Below, piece by piece: positions 8,868-17,419 of a stretch of DNA of 64,000 bases. Positions within the stretch are counted from its first letter, which is position 1. Every line of letters begins with the position of its first letter. Source of the stretch: JAGNLA01 sp964639885 (GTDB lineage Bacteria > Caldisericota > Caldisericia > JAAYUI01); the NCBI GenBank assembly GCA_964639885.1, contig CAZXEH010000003.1, forward strand, positions 1-64,000, given 5' to 3'. A program made the translations under genes and the position numbers. Below the pieces are notes generated by a model. That model ran no database searches. It saw only the letters and a program-made list of their open reading frames with translations, and had not been told where the DNA came from.

Positions 8868-9704
8868 TTGTTTAGGATTATTGAGAAAGCCGACCTGGCA
8901 GACAGGATTTGCAAGTATGTCTTTGACGCTCCGCTTCTATCCAAGAAAGCCAAGCCCGGCCAGTTTGTCATGATCAGGATTGATGAAAACGGTGAGAGAA
9001 TCCCTCTCACGCTTGCTGGAACAGACCCCGACAAGGGAACCATTACGATAGTTGTTCAGGCCATTGGCACAACAACCTACAGGCTGCACGACAAGAACCA
9101 GGGCGACTCGATTGCCGACATCATTGGGCCTCTCGGAACGCCGACCCATTTTGAAGAAGGATGGAAAAAGGCTGTTGTGGTGGCTGGTGGAGTTGGAATC
9201 GCAGAGATTGTGCCGATTGCAAAGGGTTGCAAGGCCAGAGGGCTTGAGACCATCGGAATCATCGGAAGCCGCAACAAAGAACTGCTTTTCTTTGAAAACG
9301 AGATGAAAGGTGTCTGCGATTCATTGATTGTGACCACCGACGACGGTTCATATGGAAGAAAGGGACTTGTCCTCGATCCACTGAAAGAAATGATGGAAAA
9401 GGGCGAAAAGATTGATGTGGTCTTCTGTGTCGGCCCTGTCATCATGATGCGTGAAGTATCAAAAGCAACAAAGCCTTTTGGAATCAAGACAATCGTTTCC
9501 CTCAACCCGATCATGGTTGACGGAACCGGCATGTGTGGAGCCTGCAGGCTGACTGTTGGTGGAAAAACCAAGTTCGGCTGCGTTGAAGGCCCAGACTTTG
9601 ACGGACATGAGGTCGATTTCGACGAACTGATGAGCAGGCTGAGCATTTTCAAGAAACTGGAGCAGGATTCGCTGACTCTCTGGCAGTCGAAAGGAGGTCA
9701 CTGA
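8868..9704 (+). CDS. nfnA: Sulfide/dihydroorotate-dehydrogenase-like FAD/NAD-binding protein (NfnA/SudB type)
   Basis: About 278 residues. This is the FAD- and [2Fe-2S]-bearing small subunit of NADH-dependent ferredoxin:NADP+ oxidoreductase or sulfide dehydrogenase. It has an N-terminal FAD-binding barrel, an NAD-binding part (VVVAGGVGIAEIVPIAKG) and a C-terminal cluster site (MCGACRLTVGGKTKFGCVEGP). I chose the TTG at 8868 because AGGGGG at 8854-8859 is well placed for it and the product then starts FRIIEK, like relatives. A GTG at 8859 is the alternative. The stop overlaps the next start by 1 nt, so the two subunits are co-translated. Electron bifurcation with NfnB is inferred from the pairing. 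Confidence 0.88.
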   Translation: MFRIIEKADLADRICKYVFDAPLLSKKAKPGQFVMIRIDENGERIPLTLAGTDPDKGTITIVVQAIGTTTYRLHDKNQGDSIADIIGPLGTPTHFEEGWKKAVVVAGGVGIAEIVPIAKGCKARGLETIGIIGSRNKELLFFENEMKGVCDSLIVTTDDGSYGRKGLVLDPLKEMMEKGEKIDVVFCVGPVIMMREVSKATKPFGIKTIVSLNPIMVDGTGMCGACRLTVGGKTKFGCVEGPDFDGHEVDFDELMSRLSIFKKLEQDSLTLWQSKGGH

Positions 9705-11092
9705 TGGCCATCAATTTCAAGAGGATACCGACCCGTGAGAGGGCTGCAGATGAGCGCAACAAAGACTTCCTTGAGGTAAACCTTGGTTTCAACGAGCAGG
9801 AAGCTGTCGAAGAGGCAAAGCGTTGTATCCAGTGCAAAAACCGTCCGTGCGTCGGTGGATGTCCGGTTGAAGTTCCGATACCTGAGTTCATAAAGCTGGT
9901 TGCTGAAGAAAAATTTGCCGAGGCAATCGCAAAAAACAAAGAGAAAAACAATCTTCCGGGCATTTGTGGACGCGTTTGCCCACAGGAAGAGCAGTGCGAG
10001 AAAAGGTGCACGGTTGGCGTGAAGGGTGATCCGGTTTCAATTGGAAAACTCGAGCGTTTTGTTGCCGACTGGGAACTGAAAAATGGAGTTGCAGTTCCTG
10101 AAAAGGCGCCACCAAACGGCAAAAAAGTTGCAGTCATCGGTTGTGGACCAGCCGGTCTCACCTGTGCCGGTGATCTCGCAAAGATTGGCTATGAAGTAAC
10201 AATTTTCGAAGCCCTCCACAAGCCGGGAGGGGTGCTTTCATACGGTATTCCACCATTCAGGCTCCCAAGAAACATCATCGCATCGGAAGTTGATTACGTC
10301 AGAAAACTTGGCGTTGAAATCAAGCTTGACCATCTCATCGGCCAGCTGATCACGATCCAGGAACTCTTTGACACTGGCTACAGCGCAGTTTTCATCGGTT
10401 CAGGCGCCGGACTCCCGTCGTTCATGAACATCCCTGGCATCAACTCAAACGGTGTCTTCTCGGCAAACGAGTATCTGACCAGAGTAAACCTCATGAACGC
10501 TGCCAAGTTCCCGGATTTCGATACTCCGATCTGGAGAGGGAAGAGCGTTGCTGTCGTTGGTTGTGGAAATGTTGCCATGGACTCGGTCAGAACGGCAAAA
10601 AGACTTGGCGCTGACAGGGCAATGATCGTCTACAGGCGTTCAGTACAGGAAATGACGGCAAGGGTCGAGGAATACCACCACGCACAGGAAGAGGGCATTG
10701 AATTCCTGTGGCTGACAAACCCGATTGAAGTCCTTTACGACGAAAAGAAGACGGTCAAAGGCATAAAGGTTCAGAAGCAGAGACTGTGCGAGCCTGACGA
10801 ATCAGGCAGATGCAAACCTGAACCAATTCCAGATTCAGATTACATCATCGATGTTGACACTGTCATCATGGCTCTCGGAACCTCGCCAAACCCGCTCATC
10901 TCAAGAACCACACCGGGTCTTGCCGTTGGAAAATGGGGAACCATCAATGTTGACGACAAGCAAATGACATCAATACCAGGCGTGTTTGCCGGTGGTGATG
11001 CCGCAACAGGCGCTGCAACTGTAATTCTTGCCATGGGTGCCGGAAAAGTTGCCGCACGCGCAATCGACGAGTATGTGAAGTCCAGGGGATAA
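9704..11092 (+). CDS. nfnB: NADPH-dependent glutamate-synthase-small-chain-like oxidoreductase (NfnB/SudA type)
   Basis: 462 residues. The N-terminal Fe-S region has CIQCKNRPCVGGCP and CGRVCPQEEQCEKRC, giving ligands for two [4Fe-4S] clusters. An FAD site (VAVIGCGPAGLTCAGDL) and an NADPH site (VAVVGCGNVAMDSVRTAKRLGA) follow. The C-terminal GGDAATGAATVILAMGAGK is typical of the family. Next to the NfnA-type subunit it should form the electron-bifurcating ferredoxin:NADP+ transhydrogenase that balances NADH, NADPH and ferredoxin in anaerobes. No glutamate synthase large subunit is nearby, which argues against a GltD role. It overlaps nfnA and the next gene by 1 nt each. Confidence 0.9.
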   Translation: MAINFKRIPTRERAADERNKDFLEVNLGFNEQEAVEEAKRCIQCKNRPCVGGCPVEVPIPEFIKLVAEEKFAEAIAKNKEKNNLPGICGRVCPQEEQCEKRCTVGVKGDPVSIGKLERFVADWELKNGVAVPEKAPPNGKKVAVIGCGPAGLTCAGDLAKIGYEVTIFEALHKPGGVLSYGIPPFRLPRNIIASEVDYVRKLGVEIKLDHLIGQLITIQELFDTGYSAVFIGSGAGLPSFMNIPGINSNGVFSANEYLTRVNLMNAAKFPDFDTPIWRGKSVAVVGCGNVAMDSVRTAKRLGADRAMIVYRRSVQEMTARVEEYHHAQEEGIEFLWLTNPIEVLYDEKKTVKGIKVQKQRLCEPDESGRCKPEPIPDSDYIIDVDTVIMALGTSPNPLISRTTPGLAVGKWGTINVDDKQMTSIPGVFAGGDAATGAATVILAMGAGKVAARAIDEYVKSRG

Positions 11093-12132
11093 TGAAAAAA
11101 GCCGAACTCTGGCTTGAGGACGAACAAGGAAGGATAGTCTGCACCGCCTGTCTGAGGCGGTGCAGAATTCCAAGGGAGAGAACCGGACTCTGCCAGACAA
11201 GGGAAAATGTCGGCGGTGAACTGTTCTCGCTCACTTATGGCCATGTTTCGTCAGTGGCCGTCGACCCGATTGAAAAGAAACCCTTGTTCCACTTCTATCC
11301 TGGCACAAAAGTCTATTCGATAGGCGGTTGGGGCTGCAATTTTTCGTGTGCCATGTGCCAGAACCACGAAATCGCCCACATCGTCCCAAAACTGAAAAAT
11401 GACCCCGAAATCCCACCGGCCGAACTGGTTGAAGACGCAATCAGGCGTGAGTCTCAGGGTATAGCATTCACCTACAATGAGCCAGCAATCTGGTCAGAGT
11501 ATGTGAGGGATACTTTTAAGTTAGCCAAGAAAAAAGGACTCTACACGGTTATCGTTACGAATGGCTCATTTACAAAGGAATCGCTGGATTACGTTGGCTC
11601 AAGCTGCGACGCCTACCGTGTCGACATCAAGGCCATGAATGACCAGTCACTGGCAAGAATTGGCGTCACCGGCATTGACCCAGAGGACATCCTCGAAAAC
11701 ACAATCTATGCCAAGGATCGTTGGGGAATGCATGTTGAATGCGTTACAAACGTGATCCCGACAGTCAACGACTCTGAAAATGAGCTGAAATCAATCGCCA
11801 TCTGGATTCGCGACAATCTTGGTTCGAGAGTGCCGTGGCATGTAACAAGATTCTATCCTGCACTGCGTTTCCAGCATCTCATGCCAACCGATCTTGCAAC
11901 GCTCCAAATGGCCGAGAGAATCGGAAAACAGGCTGGACTGACAAACGTTTATGTGGGCAACATCAGGTCTGCAAACGGCGAAAACACCTTCTGTCCAAGA
12001 TGTCAGACAATCGTGATCCAAAGGGAAGGGTTTGCTGTCAAGCAAAATCTGACGGTTGCCGGCAGATGTGGCAAATGTGGAGAAACATTGGGGATAATTG
12101 ACAAAGATGCAAGAATCACCTATCAGGACTAA
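11092..12132 (+). CDS. amrS: AmmeMemoRadiSam-system radical SAM enzyme
   Basis: 346 residues. The radical SAM cluster motif is CNFSCAMCQN. The conserved N-terminal pattern CTACLRRCRIPRERTGLCQTR is typical of the AmrS (PflA-like) family. The C-terminus adds FCPRCQTIVIQREGF and CGKCGETLGI, a zinc-ribbon-like end. The family occurs with AMMECR1 and Memo-like partners and its substrate is unsettled; neither partner is in this window. The ATG overlaps the nfnB stop (TAATG), so it belongs to the same operon. Confidence 0.9.
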   Translation: MKKAELWLEDEQGRIVCTACLRRCRIPRERTGLCQTRENVGGELFSLTYGHVSSVAVDPIEKKPLFHFYPGTKVYSIGGWGCNFSCAMCQNHEIAHIVPKLKNDPEIPPAELVEDAIRRESQGIAFTYNEPAIWSEYVRDTFKLAKKKGLYTVIVTNGSFTKESLDYVGSSCDAYRVDIKAMNDQSLARIGVTGIDPEDILENTIYAKDRWGMHVECVTNVIPTVNDSENELKSIAIWIRDNLGSRVPWHVTRFYPALRFQHLMPTDLATLQMAERIGKQAGLTNVYVGNIRSANGENTFCPRCQTIVIQREGFAVKQNLTVAGRCGKCGETLGIIDKDARITYQD

Positions 12133-12691
12133 AATCATTCTGGCGTCTGCCTCTCCGAGGAGGGCGCAGCTGCTTTCAATGATTGGAATTGAGTTTGAAG
12201 CTGTTCCGCTAGACTGCGTGGAAGTGGTCAGGCCAGACCCAAAGGAAACCGTGATCGTCAACGCCAGAAAGAAAGCTGAAAAAGCCCTGCAAATCTACGA
12301 TTCCCAGCTTGTAATCACAGCTGATACGGTTATCGATTTTGAAGGCAGAATAATTGGAAAACCAAAATCTATATCTGAAGCGTTTACTCTTTTGAAAGGT
12401 TTTTCCGGCAAAACTCACAGGTGTACAACCGCCGTCTGCCTTGCCGGTTTTGATTTTTTTGAAGTCAGGACCGACCAAACTTTTGTGACATTTAAAAATC
12501 TAAAAGACTCTGAAATTTCCACATATCTTGAAGCAGTTGACCCAACCGATAAGGCCGGTGGCTACGGAATCCAGGAGCAGGGCTGGAACCTTGTTAAATC
12601 AATTGAGGGTGCGTTTGACAATGTGATGGGGTTTCCGCTTGCCAGGTTAATGGAAATGCTTTCACTTGCCAAAGTGCGCAAACTCCTGTAA
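12107..12691 (+). CDS. maf: Maf-like nucleotide pyrophosphatase
   Basis: About 194 residues. The Maf signature ILASASPRRAQLLSMIG is at the N-terminus, followed by the catalytic ITADTVIDFEGRIIGKPKS and the KAGGYGIQEQG motif near the C-terminus. Maf proteins hydrolyse non-canonical or dTTP/UTP-type nucleotides and are tied to septum control; the MinC gene directly downstream fits. The start is uncertain: ATG 12107 is chosen, with an in-frame TTG at 12098. Both lie inside the end of amrS, so translation is probably coupled. Confidence 0.9.
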   Translation: MQESPIRTKIILASASPRRAQLLSMIGIEFEAVPLDCVEVVRPDPKETVIVNARKKAEKALQIYDSQLVITADTVIDFEGRIIGKPKSISEAFTLLKGFSGKTHRCTTAVCLAGFDFFEVRTDQTFVTFKNLKDSEISTYLEAVDPTDKAGGYGIQEQGWNLVKSIEGAFDNVMGFPLARLMEMLSLAKVRKLL

Positions 12692-12694
12692 AAT
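12666..12694 (+). promoter_or_regulatory. Promoter of minC (leaderless type)
   Basis: TTGCCA (12666-12671), 17-bp spacer, TAAAAT (12689-12694), then 8 nt to the ATG at 12703. No Shine-Dalgarno lies before minC. The promoter sits in the last codons of maf. Confidence 0.6.
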
Positions 12695-12702
12695 CCACTG
12701 CG

Positions 12703-13350
12703 ATGGCTAGAAAGACGATTCCTGAGGAAGCAATATTGATGAAGGGCTCTCTTGAAGGGCTCAAAATTGTTTTGGACGATTCATACAAATTCATGCCGGT
12801 TTTTGAACTGCTTGAGAAGAAGATTAAGACTTCAAAAGCGTTTTTTGCCGGAAACAGAATATCGTTGTCACTTAAAAACCGTGTGATGACCAGCGACGAG
12901 TTTGATTATGCAAGGTCTCACCTGCTGCTCAAGTACGGCATCGAGATTGAGTCGGAGTTTCCTGTTCAAGACCTCCCCAAACCTGAACCGGTCACGATTC
13001 AGCAACCAACCGCTCAAAACCACGAGCTCAAGGTGATCACGCACACCCTTCGAGCCGGACAGATCATAACGCACGATGGAGACATCGTGATTCTTGGCGA
13101 CATCAATCCTGGAGCTGAAGTAACAAGCTCTGGTTCGGTCTACATTTTTGGCACACTCCGAGGAAGGCTCTGGGCAGGTTCGAAAGGTGACAGAAACGCT
13201 TTTGTTGTGGCACTAGATTTCGAACCAGTACAGATGAGAATTGCTGACAAGATCGTCGTTTCACCGGGCAAAATGCCTAACCGTGACCAGATTCCCCAGA
13301 AAGCCTACATCGACGGCGACTCGGTCGTTGTTGTGAAAATCAGAAACTAA
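12703..13350 (+). CDS. minC: Septum site-determining protein MinC
   Basis: 215 residues. The N-terminal half fits the FtsZ-inhibiting domain. The C-terminal right-handed beta-helix dimerisation domain is clear from GDIVILGDINPGAEVTSSGS and GTLRGRLWAGSKGD. MinC blocks FtsZ assembly away from mid-cell. No minD or minE is adjacent, which is unusual but known in some lineages. The end IADKIVVSP...AYIDGDSVVV is normal for the family. It may be transcribed both from its own promoter and by read-through from maf. Confidence 0.93.
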   Translation: MARKTIPEEAILMKGSLEGLKIVLDDSYKFMPVFELLEKKIKTSKAFFAGNRISLSLKNRVMTSDEFDYARSHLLLKYGIEIESEFPVQDLPKPEPVTIQQPTAQNHELKVITHTLRAGQIITHDGDIVILGDINPGAEVTSSGSVYIFGTLRGRLWAGSKGDRNAFVVALDFEPVQMRIADKIVVSPGKMPNRDQIPQKAYIDGDSVVVVKIRN

Positions 13351-13370
13351 CTACACCTCACAGGCTGCTA

Positions 13371-13401
13371 TTGACTCTTCCCCAGGGTCAGGGTTTATCA
13401 T
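13371..13401 (+). promoter_or_regulatory. MerR-type promoter/operator with 19-bp spacer
   Basis: TTGACT (13371-13376), 19-bp spacer, TATCAT (13396-13401). Straddling the -35 box and the spacer is the dyad TGACTCT-N5-AGGGTCA, with one imperfect pair. An over-long spacer with a central dyad is the hallmark of promoters that MerR-family activators untwist, so autoregulation by the downstream gene is likely. Confidence 0.75.
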
Positions 13402-13435
13402 CCAACCATCGAAGATTTTGGACAAGGAGGAAGCC

Positions 13436-14242
13436 GTGAAGATTGGTGAATTCTCAAGGGTTGGACAGGTGACCGTCAAGGCACTCAGGGTTTATGAGGA
13501 GATGGGTCTGCTCATCCCCGAATCATTTGACGACTGGTCTGGCTACCGAATCTACTCGCCGTCACAACTTTCAAGGCTTTATCGCATTCTGGCGCTCAAA
13601 GACCTGGGTTTGAGTCTTGAAGAGATCAGAGTGGTGCTGGAGCATGAACCGACCACCGAACAGATGCGTGGAATGCTGGCTCTCAAGTCCGCACAAATGC
13701 AGACAAAGCTTGAGGAAGACAGAAGAAGGCTTGCCCTTGTCGAAAATCTAATCGAAAGAATCGAGAAGGAGGATGTCATGCCAAATTATGCTGTTATTGT
13801 GAAGGATGTTGCAGACACAAAGGTTGTTTCAATCAGGGAAAAACTTCGGGGGTATATCGAAGTTGGAACACAGATCATGAGACTGGTCAAATTCTTTGAA
13901 GCCAGCAAGGTTTTTCCAGCCGGCCCACCAAGTGCGATCTACCACGACAAGGAGTACAAGGAATCAGATGTTGATGTCGAGTGCGTTTTTCCGGTTGCAG
14001 GCAGTCCGGCCGACAAGGATAATTTCAAACTCATCACCCTTGCCGGTGGAAAGTTCGCCTCAACCATCCACACTGGTTCATACGAAAAAATCTCGGACGC
14101 CTACAATGCCGTTTTCTCGTGGGTTGAGAACAACGGATTTGTTGTCGCAGGACCGATGAGGGAATCGTACCTTCAGCATGAGTCGGATGGCAAAGGTGAG
14201 AATGTGACTGAGATTCTTGTGCCGGTCATGAAGAAGTCCTGA
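13436..14242 (+). CDS. MerR-family regulator with GyrI-like effector domain
   Basis: 268 residues. The N-terminal MerR winged helix (KIGEFSRVGQVTVKALRVYEEMGLL) and a linking coiled coil are followed by a GyrI/BmrR-type ligand-binding domain (about residues 115-268, including GGKFASTIHTGSYEKISDAY). The family senses drugs or small hydrophobic molecules and activates efflux genes. The GTG at 13436 is chosen because AGGAGG lies 5 nt before it; an upstream in-frame TTG at 13418 has no such site. The MFS exporter at 14753-15997 on the other strand is a possible partner, but nothing shows a direct link. Confidence 0.88.
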   Translation: MKIGEFSRVGQVTVKALRVYEEMGLLIPESFDDWSGYRIYSPSQLSRLYRILALKDLGLSLEEIRVVLEHEPTTEQMRGMLALKSAQMQTKLEEDRRRLALVENLIERIEKEDVMPNYAVIVKDVADTKVVSIREKLRGYIEVGTQIMRLVKFFEASKVFPAGPPSAIYHDKEYKESDVDVECVFPVAGSPADKDNFKLITLAGGKFASTIHTGSYEKISDAYNAVFSWVENNGFVVAGPMRESYLQHESDGKGENVTEILVPVMKKS

Positions 14243-14263
14243 TACGGTCAAAGATTAAAAATC

Positions 14264-14292
14264 AAACACCCCGACAGTGTCGGGGTGTTTTG
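14264..14292 (+). terminator. Intrinsic terminator after the MerR gene
   Basis: AAACACCCCGA (14264-14274), short loop, TCGGGGTGTTT (14280-14290), then T-rich. It lies between convergent genes and could serve both strands. Confidence 0.85.
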
Positions 14293-14311
14293 TTATCAGA
14301 AAATGCAAGTC

Positions 14312-14716
14312 TCAGGCTTTTGGTGTAGTGTTGTCCCCGTCAAGCTGATCTTTGACGATTGAGACTATTTCAGAAGGTTTCTTGCCGGTCACATAGAGTA
14401 TGATCCCGATGCCTGCAAGGATAAGCAATGCTGGCCAGATGATTCCCCAGCTGAAAGTCACAAGGTATGCCAGGAAGACAATCAGGAGGATGATGCCTAT
14501 TCCGCCAGGGATAACAACTGACAAAGAGCCAATAGGTGTTCCCTTTTTGTAACCTGACCAGGCAAAAAAAAGGCAGCCGGTTGATATGCCAAGCAGAACT
14601 AGAATCCACCATGACCTTGCCAAAATGTTTCCGAGGTTGATGACCAGAAAAATCACGCCAACCAGTGCCAAACCACCGCCAACAAGCAGCCATATGAATT
14701 TGTCTTTGTTGTTCAT
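14312..14716 (-). CDS. Small four-helix membrane protein
   Basis: 134 residues with four hydrophobic segments (roughly residues 8-28, 34-52, 64-90 and 92-110) and a short polar C-terminus. It resembles the helical modules of LiaF-like or DUF5668-like proteins, but I cannot assign a family. No Shine-Dalgarno is seen. AATAAT on the minus strand (14728-14723) lies 6 nt before the ATG, suggesting a leaderless mRNA. It is 36 bp downstream of the MFS exporter on the same strand. Confidence 0.6.
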   Translation of the reverse strand: MNNKDKFIWLLVGGGLALVGVIFLVINLGNILARSWWILVLLGISTGCLFFAWSGYKKGTPIGSLSVVIPGGIGIILLIVFLAYLVTFSWGIIWPALLILAGIGIILYVTGKKPSEIVSIVKDQLDGDNTTPKA

Positions 14717-14752
14717 ACGGCAATTATTCCTGAAACCTTTGTGATTGTCAAA

Positions 14753-15997
14753 TCACTGGAGATGCTTGAGTTTGGGTGCGATCGCATGAACCACCAGGAT
14801 GAAGGCGAGGCATACTCCGGCATTGATGAGAACTGTCAACTGTGGTGACATAAGCTTGGCCATCCCACCGGCAAGCAAACCGCCAATTGGTATGATGCCC
14901 ATGAATGCAAGGCTGTATATGCCCATCACTCTTCCTCTGTATCGGTCGTCAACGTGGAGTTGGATAATGACGTTGCTTGTGTTGAAAAAAAGCATCAGGA
15001 AATACCCTGCAAGGAAAAGAAAGGCAAGTGAGAGCGGAATTGTTTTGGTCAGGGCAAACGCAACAAGAAGCACAGGCGCAAGCAGTTGTGACCAAAAGAG
15101 CATTTTGCCTTTGATATTCGCTGTTCCAAGTGCTGCGGCTGTCAGGGCGGCAAGCAGAGCGCCGACGCCCCTTGCAGATTGCAGGAAACCATTAACCATC
15201 GATGAATGTTCGGTTCCAATCGTGCCCAATACCTTTTCCGGCCATGCCGGAAGAAGCGTCATGAACGAGAAGGCAAAAATTGTAACCACCGCTACGCCAA
15301 TGATGAGCATTCTGATTGTCTCGTGGGCAAAGGTGTATTTCAGTCCTGCAACAATGTCTGAAATGGATGAGCCGGTGTTAACGGGCTTTATATGTTTTGG
15401 AAGCCTCATCATCAGCAAAGCGATGATGATGAAGATGTATGAAACACCGTTGACGAAGAAGCACCAGCCCGGGCCGAACGCTGCATAAACGATTCCACTG
15501 ACGGCTGGGCCAATGGCTGTTCCAAGGTTGAACATCATCGAGTTCATGGCAATGGCGTTGCCAAGGTCTTCCTTGCCAACCATTTCAATAGCGAAGGCCA
15601 TCCTTGCCGGAGCGTCAAAAGCGTTTGCCACACCAAGAAGAAATGCGAGTATGACAATCAACCAGGGCGTGGCAAGACCGGTGAAGGCAAGCGCTGACAG
15701 AATGAATGCAAGAACCATCATTACTGACTGAGTTATAACCATGAGATCACGCTTGGAAATCCTGTCTGCAACAACACCGCCAAACAGAGAAAGGATGATT
15801 GTCGGAAGGCCGGAGGCAAAAGTTACAAGTCCAAGAAATGCCGGATTCTTGGTCAGTTCAAAAACGTAGAATCCTTGTGCCACCATTTGCATCCAGCTGC
15901 CAAGAAGGCTGACAACCTGGCCGGTGAACCAAAGCCTGTAATTGTAATGCTTGAATGCTGCAAAAATCGATTTTTTTATGTTGATAGACTTATCCAT
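14753..15997 (-). CDS. MFS transporter (EntS/MFS_3-like exporter)
   Basis: 414 residues with about 12 membrane helices. The N-terminus (NYRLWFTGQVVSLLGSWMQMVAQ) and the GGVVADRISKRDLM loop are typical of the MFS_3 group, which exports siderophores, drugs or other small molecules. The ATG at 15997 was preferred to the one at 16000 because AGGA is better spaced for it. It may be controlled by the neighbouring MerR/GyrI regulator (inference from proximity only). Confidence 0.85.
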   Translation of the reverse strand: MDKSINIKKSIFAAFKHYNYRLWFTGQVVSLLGSWMQMVAQGFYVFELTKNPAFLGLVTFASGLPTIILSLFGGVVADRISKRDLMVITQSVMMVLAFILSALAFTGLATPWLIVILAFLLGVANAFDAPARMAFAIEMVGKEDLGNAIAMNSMMFNLGTAIGPAVSGIVYAAFGPGWCFFVNGVSYIFIIIALLMMRLPKHIKPVNTGSSISDIVAGLKYTFAHETIRMLIIGVAVVTIFAFSFMTLLPAWPEKVLGTIGTEHSSMVNGFLQSARGVGALLAALTAAALGTANIKGKMLFWSQLLAPVLLVAFALTKTIPLSLAFLFLAGYFLMLFFNTSNVIIQLHVDDRYRGRVMGIYSLAFMGIIPIGGLLAGGMAKLMSPQLTVLINAGVCLAFILVVHAIAPKLKHLQ

Positions 15998-16057
15998 CAT
16001 TCCTACTTTTTTGATAAAGCGTAGCCGGTTCAGCTCGATATAAAAGTAAATCCATCG

Positions 16058-16444
16058 TCATCTTGAAACAGCCCTGATTATCGAAAACACAATAACGCCA
16101 ATAAGAACTGCCCAAATGGCAATGATAACGTACATGGCCGTTTTACTCTCAGGTTTTACCACCATCTCCTCGCTTTTTTGCCGGCATTCAGCCATCACGT
16201 CTTTGGGGATCATCTTTATAACCGCAGCAATGCCGATTGGAAGCAGAAAAAGATCGTCGAGCAAGCCCAGAACCGGAATGAAGTCTGGAATCAGATCAAT
16301 CGGACTGACTGCATATCCAACCACTACTATGGCCAAAGCTTTCGCGTACCAGGGAGTTTTTGGGTGGGTTGTAGCCAGATGGAGTACAACAATCTCCTTT
16401 TTGAGAGCTTTTGCCTTCGCTTTCAACCCATCGAGCCACTTCAT
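16058..16444 (-). CDS. DUF1232 (YkvA-type) membrane protein
   Basis: 128 residues. The DUF1232 core YAVSPIDLIPDFIPVLGLLDDL is intact, followed by a second hydrophobic segment at about residues 105-124. Function of the family is unknown. TATAAT on the minus strand (16456-16451) is exactly 6 nt before the ATG and there is no Shine-Dalgarno, so a leaderless mRNA is likely. It diverges from the Ppx/GppA gene across only 57 bp. Confidence 0.85.
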   Translation of the reverse strand: MKWLDGLKAKAKALKKEIVVLHLATTHPKTPWYAKALAIVVVGYAVSPIDLIPDFIPVLGLLDDLFLLPIGIAAVIKMIPKDVMAECRQKSEEMVVKPESKTAMYVIIAIWAVLIGVIVFSIIRAVSR

Positions 16445-16450
16445 GATTTA

Positions 16451-16495
16451 ATTATAAATCTGTTAACAGCAGCTGATGTAAAACCTCAGTATAAT
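16451..16495. promoter_or_regulatory. Back-to-back -10 boxes between DUF1232 and Ppx/GppA genes
   Basis: TATAAT on the minus strand at 16456-16451 and TATAAT on the plus strand at 16490-16495. Each is 6 nt from its ATG (16444 and 16502). The 33 bp between them hold GTTAAC and CAGCTG palindromes but no good -35 boxes. Confidence 0.65.
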
Positions 16496-16501
16496 TCCGA
16501 C

Positions 16502-17419
16502 ATGACAGGGCAGTATTTCGCCTCGGTCGACATGGGAACGAATGCAACCAGGCTTGCAATCGGGACACTCGACGAGGAAAACAGGCTGGAGATTGTTCAC
16601 ACCCAGAGGTACCCGCTTCGCATCGGGTCGTCTGTTTTTAAATCATCCAATCTGTCACCTGACAACATCAAGGAAGCGTGCGAGGTTTTCAAAGGAATCC
16701 GAAAAATCCTTGAATCTCACAGAGTCATAAACGTCAGGGCTGTAGCGACTTCCGCCATGCGCGAGGCAAAAAACTCAAAGGTTCTGGTCGATGAAATATT
16801 CAGATGTTCCTCGATCAAGCTTGAGGTTATTTCAGGACTTGAAGAGGCTGCTCTGGTTTCCTGGGCAATATCCGAAAAACTCAGTCTTGACGAAGGAACT
16901 CATGTTATTGCCGACCTTGGAGCCGGTAGTCTTGAGTTGATAAAAGTTGTCGGCAGAAAACCAGTCTGGATGAACTCATTCACTCTTGGAACCGTCGTTT
17001 TTGCTGGAATGGACTGCAGTGTTCTTGACAAAAGCCTGCCTGAGACGATGGATGCCAAACTTCAATGTATCGAAAAAACCCTTTCAGGAGCCCAATCTTT
17101 TATCGCCACAGGTGGCAATATCGAGGTTTTGTCAAATCTCCTCGAGTGTGTAACGGATGAAGATGGAGTCAGACATCTTGGAACTGACAGTCTTGCCAAC
17201 TTCATAAACCAGTGCAAAAAGCTGACCATTGATGAAATAAGGTACTATTTCGGGATTGCCCATGAGAGAGCAGAGGTCATCTGTCCTGCAGCAATTATCA
17301 ATCTATGGCTTGCAATAAAACTTGGATGCGACGAGATAAAAGTGCCGTTGATCGGTCTCAAGGAAGCGGTGCTCATGGATATTGCACACGCAATCATAAT
17401 ACACAGCGCTGATGGCTAA
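16502..17419 (+). CDS. Ppx/GppA-family phosphatase
   Basis: 305 residues in the actin-like ATPase fold. The first phosphate loop is VDMGTNATRLAIG. The second reads ADLGAGSLELIK, where most relatives have GGGS-x-E, so it is somewhat divergent. Family members cleave exopolyphosphate or pppGpp. The length equals the catalytic core alone, without an HD domain. I place the start at 16502, where homology begins; the open frame extends upstream to 16178 across the divergent gene, which is not coding. TATAAT ends 6 nt before this ATG and no Shine-Dalgarno exists, so the mRNA is probably leaderless. It converges on and overlaps the next gene by 4 bp. Confidence 0.82.
   Translation: MTGQYFASVDMGTNATRLAIGTLDEENRLEIVHTQRYPLRIGSSVFKSSNLSPDNIKEACEVFKGIRKILESHRVINVRAVATSAMREAKNSKVLVDEIFRCSSIKLEVISGLEEAALVSWAISEKLSLDEGTHVIADLGAGSLELIKVVGRKPVWMNSFTLGTVVFAGMDCSVLDKSLPETMDAKLQCIEKTLSGAQSFIATGGNIEVLSNLLECVTDEDGVRHLGTDSLANFINQCKKLTIDEIRYYFGIAHERAEVICPAAIINLWLAIKLGCDEIKVPLIGLKEAVLMDIAHAIIIHSADG

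Noticed and set aside
16178..16501. N-terminal extension of the Ppx/GppA protein
   Set aside because: The open frame runs antisense through the DUF1232 gene; homology and the -10 box both support ATG 16502.
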